Under the pieces are notes generated by a model. That model searched no databases. It worked only from the letters and a program-made list of their open reading frames with translations, and was not told where the DNA came from. 64,000 nucleotides of DNA from Telmatactis stephensoni (taxonomy: Eukaryota; Cnidaria; Anthozoa; Actiniaria; Isophelliidae), in contig JALIZF010001939.1 in NCBI GenBank assembly GCA_029948255.1, positions 3,373,501 to 3,437,500 of the forward strand, in the 5' to 3' direction. Numbering within the stretch: the first letter of the stretch is position 1; every line of letters begins with the position of its first letter. Below, in pieces: positions 56,234 through 64,000 of the stretch. Both the position numbers and the translations under genes were made by a program.

Positions 56234-57261
56234 ATGAACGCTTCTGTAAACCATTCAAATTTTACTTACTGCAGTTACAGTCTCCCTAACAAAGACTTCA
56301 AAGAGTAGTCGGTGGATTTGCACTGTTTGGTAATGTTCTGATTGTCTTACTGGCTGCTAAGTACACTGTACGGAAGAACATTCATTACATGATCATCAAC
56401 ATGGCCCTGTCTGACATTCTTGTTGTTTTAATCTTTTCCTCAAAACAAATCAATGAGATCGTTTCTCATGGTATGTTTAAGAACATTCAAGACCAAATAA
56501 CAGCAGATATCTTGTGTAAGATAAGAAAATTCTTGGAACATTCAGTCAGACTGGTTACGTTGGTCAATTTACTGATAATAAGTGTAGAACGATTTAGAGC
56601 AACACGATTGACAGTACAGAGAGCGCTGCCACATTCAAGAAAAATACGCACTGCATTGGTTGTTGGCTCTTGGCTGCTTCCCATGTGTTTCACGGCCTAC
56701 AATTTATACATCTGGAAAAGTATTTACATCTATGGATCATATGTTTGTGACCCTTATTCAACTCATGGAAACATCTTTGCTTGGTCCATGCTTGTGATAG
56801 TTTTTGTCGTTATTTCTTTCTTAACTGTTGGAATTCTTGGTACACTAACACTGCGATCTTTGTCAAGCTCTGATAACATGTCAGCCAATCTTCCCAACAT
56901 TCAGCGACGACTGAGAGCAAAACGAATGGCTGGTGCTGTGAAGATGGTGTTATGTTCATTGCTGCTTTATGGTTGTTCATCTCTTCCAGCATTTTCGATC
57001 GATGTTTCGTGGACTATTTACCACTCTGACTTTAGAAAAGGTAGTCAGATGAAAGTTGCGTGTATTGACTGGACAACCTTGTTTTTTATGGCAGATTTTT
57101 TATTACTTATAAACTCATGTTTCAGTCCGTGTATTTACATTGTCTTTCTCCAAGACTTTCGAGACGCAGCAAAGGTGTTACTGTTTGGCAGACCACCCCA
57201 AGAACCAAAACCAAGAGAACCAATCGAACTCGGTATAACCAATTTACCTAGGACTTCCTGA
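56234..57261 (+). pseudogene. Rhodopsin-like GPCR pseudogene (34-bp deletion in span 1)
   Basis: ATG at 56,234 opens MNASVNHSNFTYCSYS and LPNKDFKE, then TAG at 56,306. Compared with paralogues, 34 nt encoding the LIQTAKIMAVV segment are missing at 56,305/56,306, shifting frame. Downstream the frame is open to 57,261 (ending LGITNLPRTS), with all later motifs (ERFRATRL, RLRAKRMAGAVKM, SCFSPCIY). A downstream ATG at 56,389 could only give a receptor lacking span 1, so it is treated as a pseudogene. Confidence 0.8.
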
Positions 57262-58690
57262 GCTCACGCTGCTTCCTGTGGAATGCTGTTGGAGAAGTAA
57301 CGAAGTTGTTGGTGTTGTTGAATAAAAACCAACAGAGTTTGGTGCAAATAATGGAGTTTCCAAGAATAATAGCGATTTCATGTTATTGTGCAGAGGTGAT
57401 TTGTTGTGAATGCATGGAAACCCACACTGCAAGGGCAGAACGTTACAAAGCCGAATAATTTTCATAATATCTACGGTAAATCTAGCCAAACTATCTCAGC
57501 TCAGTTTATAGTAGTGAGTGTTGGTAGACCACCTCAAGAACCAGTATTTCTAAGTCGTGCAGGAGCAGCAACTATGAATTTAAAAAAAAGTTTTTATTCT
57601 TGACTGATTTGCATTTTACTTCCTCAATTTGTAGCTTAGTTATAAAGTGACCTGTTTTTGCATGCTGCCTGAAAATAGTTTTATTTGGCGGTGCTTGCCA
57701 TGATTGGGTTCTAATGTTTCTATATGTCAAAAGCACAATCGTGAGACTATAAGATTGAAAATAAATGAATAATAATAAATAATAAATAAATATTATGGAG
57801 CTATTGCTATGAAAACATTAACAACACTAGGGTTGCTCTAACAACAACAGCAGATCGCAGACTGAGAAATATTGTATTTGAGCACATTGCACATGTCGAG
57901 TTTGTCTGTTCTAGTGAAATTGAAAAGTAATTAAGCCACGATGTTTTTAATTTCAATTTTTCAATTGCAATTTTATTCACGAAGTTATGATGTAGGTATA
58001 ATCTTTGTAATAATTGAAGAGTGTTGACAGGAATGCTATTAATTTCTATGCTTTATCGAAGTTGATCTCATTTTGAGTCGGACAAGAATATTTACGGTCA
58101 TGTTGCTTTTGGGGGAGTCTTACCTTCCACAGTATCTCCTGCTGTCGAATTCTGTCATAGCTGGTTCGTCAGCAGGAGATACTGTGGAAGGTAAGACTCC
58201 CCCCAAAAGCAACATGACCATATCGAACTCCGCTTTTGCTAGAATCAAGAACGTTTGTAAGAAGAATATTTACAGATCTGGAAAAGATAATTATTCCTAT
58301 TTCTATAAGGCTTATTCTCTCTGAAAAGTCATTTTAGTTGGTAATTTTTAAAGTTATCAACAAACGCAGTATTTCATGTATTTTTTTAAATAAAGACCAT
58401 ACAGATTGGTAATATTTACACCCATGGAAAGAAATTTATTATTATTTCCACAAGATTGTTCTCTGAGTATGCAGTAGACGACGTCTCATTTCTATACGAA
58501 TAATTTTGATTAAAAACTACAGGCGACGATAAATAATTGACAACAAAAATAATAAGTCTATAATGAACCTCTAATCTTGATTGATGGTTCAAATGAAAAG
58601 GCAAAAACAGAGTTATTACAAATGTAGGGTTAACATTAGTGGTCCTTTGTTTTCACTGACTTTCGGCCTACTAAATCTTATTGTCATAAA
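57262..58690. repeat. GPCR 3' flank, duplicated block copy 1
   Basis: From about 57,520 (GGTAGACCACCTCAAGA) to 58,690 (TTCGGCCTACTAAAT) the sequence matches 61,895-63,975 block by block: TTGCATTTTACTTCCT, ATTTGGCGGTGCTTG, GATTGAAAATAAATGAATAA, ACACTAGGGTTGCTCTAACA, CTCATTTTGAGTCG, ATATTTACACCCATGGAAA and GTGGTCCTTTGTTTT. It begins with a duplicated GPCR tail fragment. The 57,262-57,420 part also matches 60,000-60,185 (TGTTGGTGTTG, GTGATTTG.TGT..TGCATGGAAA). Confidence 0.8.
58085..58273. mobile_element. Hairpin insertion with 11-bp flanking repeats
   Basis: Arms of about 49 bp at 58,096-58,144 and 58,170-58,219 (GGTCATGTTGCTTTTGGGGG and inverse) are nearly perfect. AGAATATTTAC occurs on both sides (58,085 and 58,263), and once only in the paralogous flank at about 63,490, which is an empty site. 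Confidence 0.8.
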
Positions 58691-58949
58691 ATACAAGAAT
58701 TCAAAGAAAACATTTATCTCTTCACAATTGTACCCCAAGGAAGAAGAAGATATAAATTAATCACAATCTACCTCATTTGACAACGATATCATTCAAATCT
58801 ACGGGCCTCTAGTTGATTAGACATCAAAGTCAAAGTCAAAGTCAACACTTGACTGAACATCTGTTGGCAGACAAAAAAAGACGAGACGAAAAAGTTTTGT
58901 CAGAAGAACAGTTGTATTCCAATATAAGGAGTCCAAAAACGTGAGAAAA

Positions 58950-59993
58950 ATGAACATTCCTGTAAACCAATCAAGTTTTACTTACTTTACTTACTGCTTG
59001 TACTATTTCCCACACAAAGACTTCACAGAGCTCATCCAAACAGCTAAAATCATGGCTGTCGTTGTAGTTGGTGGATTTGCACTGTTTGGTAATGTTTTGA
59101 TTGTTTTACTGGCTGCTAAATACACTGTGCGGAAGAACATTCATTATTTGATCATCAACATGGCCCTATCTGATATTCTTGTTGTTTTAATGTTTTCCTG
59201 GAAGCAAATCCATTACGTTCTTTCTTATGATTTGTTTATGAACGTTCATGACCAAATAGTAGCAGACATCTTGTATAAAGTGAGTAGATTCTTTGAAGGT
59301 ACAATCAAACTTGTCACACTGGTGAATTTACTGATAATAAGTGTAGAACGATTTAGAGCAACACGATTGACCGTACAGAGAGCTGTACAACTTTCAACAA
59401 AAACACGCACTGCATTAGTTGTGGGCTCTTGGCTGCTTCCTATGTCCTTATCAGCATATAATCTATACGTTTGGAAGAGCTATTACTCAAAAACTAAGAA
59501 CTCCTATTGGTGCGTTTTCTTCAGCACACGACAGTCAACATTGTGGTCTACTGTTCTAATAATTTTTGTCACTATATCGTTTTTAACAATTGTAGTTCTT
59601 GGTACACTGACAATGCGATCTTTGTCAAGCTCTGACAACATGTCAGCCAATCTTTCCAACATTCAGCAACGACTAAGAGCAAAGAGAATGGCTGGTGCTG
59701 TGAAGATGGTGTTATGCTCATTGCTGCTTTATGGTTGTTCATATCTTACATTATTTTCTATCGATCTTCATTGGGCTGTTTACCCCCATATTGCGATGAA
59801 AGTTGTCTGTACTGAATGGCCAACCTTGTATTTCATGGCAGATTTTCTATTACTTGTAAACTCATGTTTCAGTCCGTGTATTTACATTGTCTTTCTCCAA
59901 GACTTTCGAGACGCAGCAAAGGTGTTATTGTTTGGTAGACCACCCCGAGATCCGAAACCAGCAGACACAATCGAACTCCGTATACTGAACTAA
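58950..59993 (+). CDS. Rhodopsin-like (class A) GPCR, intact, intronless
   Basis: 347 residues from ATG 58,950 (MNIPVNQSSFTYFTYC); an upstream in-frame GTG at 58,941 is not needed. Seven spans with GNVLIVLL, NMALSDILVV, ERFRATRL, RLRAKRMAGAVKM and SCFSPCIY. Odd feature: the span-3 cysteine that normally pairs with extracellular loop 2 is Tyr (DILYKV, residue 109, codon TAT at 59,274) where its paralogues have Cys; loop 2 still has a Cys (SYWCVFF). The frame is otherwise intact. A direct-repeat run of GTCAAA lies upstream at 58,830. Confidence 0.92.
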   Translation: MNIPVNQSSFTYFTYCLYYFPHKDFTELIQTAKIMAVVVVGGFALFGNVLIVLLAAKYTVRKNIHYLIINMALSDILVVLMFSWKQIHYVLSYDLFMNVHDQIVADILYKVSRFFEGTIKLVTLVNLLIISVERFRATRLTVQRAVQLSTKTRTALVVGSWLLPMSLSAYNLYVWKSYYSKTKNSYWCVFFSTRQSTLWSTVLIIFVTISFLTIVVLGTLTMRSLSSSDNMSANLSNIQQRLRAKRMAGAVKMVLCSLLLYGCSYLTLFSIDLHWAVYPHIAMKVVCTEWPTLYFMADFLLLVNSCFSPCIYIVFLQDFRDAAKVLLFGRPPRDPKPADTIELRILN

Positions 59994-60419
59994 TTTACCA
60001 ACGTCTTCTTGTGCTCGTCCTGCGCGCTTCAATTGTCCTATGGAAGGGTTTTCCAGAAGCAACAAAGCGGTTGTTGGTGTTGCTGAAGTGAAACCAACTG
60101 ATGCAATGGGGCTTGCTGCAGATACTTGATTTTCGATACAGTTGCATATTACTGCGCAAAGGTGATTTGGTGTCAGTGCATGGAAAATCCTCAATATTCC
60201 TATGGAAACCCTTACTTGCAGCTCGTGCACTGAAATCTTCGCAGCCCGCATAATCTCTGCCAAACGGAAGTTTGACTACATATCTCCAATTCTCGGTTCT
60301 CAAACAACTTGGTTTCTTGCAAATAGATGACCCGCTCTACTTGAGAGACGCTGTGTTGATGTATGAATGGACTAGCACCGGAATATTTATCGATGATATT
60401 TTACAAGAGATCGGAAATC
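59994..60419. other. GPCR 3' flank, no gene
   Basis: Partly homologous to 57,262-57,420 (same order of TTGTTGGTGTTG, CCAAC, GTGATTTG, GCATGGAAA), which shows that the duplicated unit includes non-coding flank. The short frames on the minus strand are not genes. Confidence 0.6.
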
Positions 60420-60795
60420 CATAATCACGACAAGCGTTAGAGAAACTTACTTCAAATTCCAAAATGCAAGAACTTCTCTTGCACAAAATCATTCACCTAC
60501 AGAGGAACCAGGATATGGAACTCTCTCAGCGACGCGATCAAGAATTCGCCATTACTCAAAGCCTTTAAACGTACACTTTGAGAACAGTTCAATAGTTTTC
60601 AATAGATTTTAGACACATTTTAATTAGATATTATCATGTTTTTGTTAGTCGTGAATAGGTTGCAACTGAAATTGCGAGACTTCCTACTTTCTCACTGGTT
60701 TTTATTTTTTCGATATTTCTTGTAATTTCTTTGTAAATAATTTTGTAAGTAAGTGCTGAAAACCCCTGCGGGGAGTCGCTTATAAATGTATTGTA
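60420..60795 (+). pseudogene. LINE 3' remnant (reverse transcriptase ORF C-terminus and tail)
   Basis: A frame reads IPKCKNFSCTKSFTYRGTRI, then WNSLSDAIKNSPLLKAFKRT and L, then TGA. This matches the C-terminal motif of non-LTR retrotransposon polymerases (SFxYRGxxxWNSLP...LKxFKRxL). A 3' tail follows with CCCCTGCGGGGAGTCGCTTA and TAAATGTATTGTATTGTA. It is a different family from the 14-kb LINE, and dead by 5' truncation. Confidence 0.8.
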
Positions 60796-61494
60796 TTGTA
60801 CTTTTTATGAGATGGAAACTCACATCAGGAATTAACGGTAATGTCAATGTTGTAATCCTACGGAAAATGTAGCATATCTAATAGGCAGACGTTTATCCGC
60901 ACGTCTCAAAAAGGCCATCACGGTTGATGCCTGGGAGGATTGAAAATCCTGTATAAATTTAGTGATCCAATTAATGCGACATTGAATTCACAAACCAAAA
61001 TTGAGTCTTCTTAATTTGTTTGCGCTTTTGAATTTTTCGAAATGATTCACTCCTTCAATTTGTAGCCTGAGTTATGTTTTGAGTTTCCCTGCTTTTTTTT
61101 GCTACTTAAAAACAATTTGATTTGGCCGGACCGACTTACTTGATTAAATTCTAATATTTCTATATGACAGACGGAAGCACGTTCCTCTAGTGAAGTAGTT
61201 TATCCGTAGGCTTGTTCACAATCTGTTTGTCTCATATTTTAGGACAAAAGGAACACCTAGAAAATTTGTGCCAACATTGTGCGAGATTGATGTTCGTGAA
61301 TGAATCAATCCTTCATCAAAGCTGTAGAATGACATGAAATGATGTATTTATTGATGTTTCATACACAGTTCATTATTAAAAACCCGTTTGATTGATTAAA
61401 ATTTAGATTAAAAGAGCGATCTTGAAGCTGAGTGTCATTGCCCGTCGTTAGCTGTTAAGTTGTGTGTGTCAGTTTGGAATTAAATTACAGTGGA

Positions 61495-61615
61495 ACCTCT
61501 CGGAACGGACACCTTTATAATACGAACACCTCTATAATACGAACACCTCTATAATACGAACCCCTCTATAATACGAACACCTCTATAATGCGGACTCCTC
61601 CATATTACGGAAAGA
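61495..61615. repeat. Tandem ACCTCTATAATACGAAC array
   Basis: About six 17-18-bp units with mild variation (ACCTTTATAATACGAACACC). Similar motif to 6,350-6,665. Confidence 0.85.
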
Positions 61616-61639
61616 TCTTTAGGTCCAGCAAAATCGCCA

Positions 61640-61922
61640 TATAATCTGTGAGGCTGATGCCATGCTCAGTACTGCTTTACAGCTGTTCATATCTTCCAGC
61701 ATTTTCTATGAATCTATATTGGGCTATCGATTGCTATACTCTAGAAGAGGTATTACGATGAAACCAGACTGTATTGACCAGACAGCCTTGATTTTCATTG
61801 CAGATTTCCTGTTGTAAACTCATGTTTTAGCCCATGTATATATATTGTCGATCTCAAAGGTTTTCGAGAAGCAACAAAGTTGTTACTGTTTGGTAGACCA
61901 CCTCAAGACCAAAATTTCTAAG
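61640..61922 (+). pseudogene. GPCR fragment (spans 6-7 and tail)
   Basis: Decayed frames read YSCSYLPAFSMNLYWAI (span 6), CIDQTALIFIADFLL, then a deletion and frameshift, SCFSPCIYIVDLKGFREATK, and LLLFGRPPQDQNF with stop. The upstream two thirds of the receptor is missing. Confidence 0.85.
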
Positions 61923-63985
61923 TTATGTGTGGGTAACGATAGTAAATTTGAAAAACGTTATTGTTCTTGACCGGTTTGCATTTTACTTCCTGAATTTGTA
62001 GCTTAACTATAATGTGACCTTTTCTGTTTTTGCATGTTCCCTGAAAATAGATGTATTTGGCGGTGCTTGATTGAGTTCTAATATTTCTATATGCCAAGAG
62101 CACATTCGTGAGACTTGTCTATAAGATTGAAAATAAATGAATAATAATAAATAATAAAGAAATATTTATAGAGCTATTGCTATGAAAACATCAACAACAC
62201 TAGGGTTGCTCTAACAATTTTTTTCAGATATCCTAGCTTCACACATATCCCTAATATACTCTCGTTAAAGTGCCAATAAAGCCTAAACAAATCCTTTTCA
62301 ATCTAGAAATACATCATATAAAAAAACTTTTTTTAATATATATAATCATCGATGAATTATCTATTTTTCTCTGTTTCGAAAAAGTGATATCCTCACATGT
62401 GAAGATAACGTATTATTTCACATGTGAAGATAACATGTTATTTCACATGTGCACATTCTAGTTCATCACTGATTATAAATTATACAGAATATTACATGGG
62501 CACTTGGAGATACGAATTTTATCTTGCGTTGATAATCTCTCATTCGTTCGCTCGGCGCTCATTAGTGAGAGATCTCATCAACACTTGAAGATAAAATTCG
62601 TACTGTCCGCGTGCCCATGTAATATCCTCTATTTAACAATTAGACCTCGAGGCCGAATGGACTACGAGTCAATAGCCCATGAGGCCGTAGGCCGAATGGG
62701 CTATTCAAACTCGTAGTCCATGAAGCCGAGAGGTCTAATTGTTTTAGTATTCACCAACATATTGGGCCAAAGGTGAATGAGACTAAACAAAACAAAGAGA
62801 GAAAAATGTTTTATTGATATTATTACTCGCGCTTCCTCTCAACTCGGGCTATCACCAATAGCCCGAGGTTAGGGAGCCAATCAGAATGCAGGATTTGTAA
62901 TAGCCCTTATATTGGTGAATACTAAATATAAATATTTCTGAATTCTAGTTCTGAAACATGTGCATTTCATTTAAGTAGCAAAACTGATACTCACCATGCC
63001 TTGCACTTCAGCAATGAGATTGTTTTGCAAATAGAAAAATAGTATAAAACTCGTATCCAGTGTATTTGTATATTTAATCCTGCTTTGACGTCATCTCATG
63101 TGCATTTTCAGATTTGAATTGCTTAATTCTCAGAGAGGAGTTGATTTTAATCAGAAATATTTATATAAACGTCTATTTATATGATTTATTTCTAGATTCA
63201 AAAGGATTTGGCTAGGCTTTATTGGCACTTCAATTAGTTATATATAAAATATGATGTAAATAAATTGATTGATTATTATAAAGCTATTGCCATGGAAACA
63301 TCAGCATCACTAGTGTAACTCTGTTAAGACATCAAAAGTTTGACTACTAAGCAACATTTTATTGAGCCCATTGCACATTTGGTCTGTTGTTGTTAAAAGT
63401 GGGAAATGTAATTTAATCAAGATGCAGTAATCGACATGAATCGATTAATTTTTATGCTTGATTGAAGTGCATCTCATTTTGAGTCGTGCTAGAATATTTA
63501 CAGATATGGTAAAGATGATTATTCCTATTTCCATAAGACTTGTTATCTTTGAAAATTCATTTTATTGGTAATTTGTTAAGTTATTAACAAATAAACAAAT
63601 ACAGCAGTTCATGTCTTTTTTTATAACAGCCATACAGAATCGTAATATTTACACCCATGGAAAAGATAATTATTATTAATTCCATAAGATTGTTTTTCGA
63701 AAAGCCCGTAGACGATATCTCATTTCCATACCAATCATTTAGATTAGCTCCAGGTTCTTTTTCATGGAGCTTTTACTCGAGTTGCGAAGTTTTTCAGTAT
63801 GATTTTGATTAAAAACTATAGGTGTTGATAAATAATTGACAATAAAATAATAATAAGTCTAAGAAGAAACTCATCATAAATTTAAGATTGTTGTTAAGAC
63901 AAAAATAAACGTTATTACAAATGTAGTGTTGACATTAGTGGTCCTTTGTTTTTACCGACTTTCGGCCTACTAAATAAATAGATAG
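61890..63985. repeat. GPCR 3' flank, duplicated block copy 2
   Basis: Paralogous to 57,520-58,690, and interrupted by about 0.9 kb of extra sequence (about 62,215-63,250) that holds a set of palindromes. In copy 1 an intact GPCR begins about 260 bp after the last shared block, so another receptor may start just past this window. Confidence 0.75.
62485..62940. mobile_element. Three adjoining/nested palindromes
   Basis: (1) 62,489-62,623: ATTACATGGGCAC...GTGCCCATGTAAT with inner GATACGAATTTTATCTT mirrored. (2) 62,636-62,743: CAATTAGACCTC...GAGGTCTAATTG with AATGGACTACGAGT mirrored. (3) about 62,742-62,935: TTTAGTATTCACCAA...TTGGTGAATACTAAA. Together they lie in the region absent from the paralogous flank at 57.9 kb, so they are insertions. 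ATTTCACATGTGAAGATAAC repeats precede at 62,390-62,455. Confidence 0.8.
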
Positions 63986-64000
63986 ACAGTGACTTAGACA

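Overview
The window is animal (metazoan) nuclear DNA: genes are split by GT-AG introns, intergenic DNA is AT-rich and crowded with foldback (MITE-like) repeats and LINE remnants, and the protein families are animal ones (ERICH3, EGF-rich secreted proteins, LIM proteins, a four-membrane-span protein with PPxY motifs, rhodopsin-like GPCRs). The intron-poor tandem GPCRs, EGF arrays and repeat style suggest an invertebrate, perhaps a cnidarian. That is an impression, not a proof. Exon coordinates were worked out by hand from splice sites and phase.

Layout. 1-13.5 kb (+): most of an ERICH3-like gene (5' end outside the window) whose reading frame runs by phase-compatible introns into a C-terminal leucine-rich-repeat region. 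13.5-15.7 kb: LINE 3' end and an inverted-repeat element. 15.7-18.9 kb (-): a five-exon four-span membrane protein whose tail carries LYPxL and two PPxY motifs. 20.7-25.2 kb (+): a three-LIM-domain protein whose TATA box sits on the edge of a foldback element. 25.2-28.7 kb: repeats and a TIR-bounded element. 28.7-37.0 kb (-): a secreted protein with a signal peptide, a basic N-terminal region, twelve EGF domains and a GCCPDG cassette. 39.3-48.9 kb (-): a second EGF-rich gene (fifteen EGF exons, one frameshifted) ending in a Tyr/Pro/Ser-rich tail; its first exon was not found. 50.0-64.0 kb: five related intronless GPCR loci, two intact (52.2 kb minus, 59.0 kb plus) and three broken, with duplicated flanks that continue to the window end.

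Common thread: growth and decay by local duplication. Nearly all internal EGF exons are phase 1-1 units of about 111 bp. In the second EGF gene several have neighbouring partial copies or minisatellites that begin at exon edges. The GPCRs show the same birth and death at gene scale. At least three foldback families occur in more than one place. I saw no operon, CRISPR array or other prokaryotic feature. The most unusual items are the ERICH3-LRR architecture, the decaying EGF exons and the GPCR cluster with its 406-bp palindrome.
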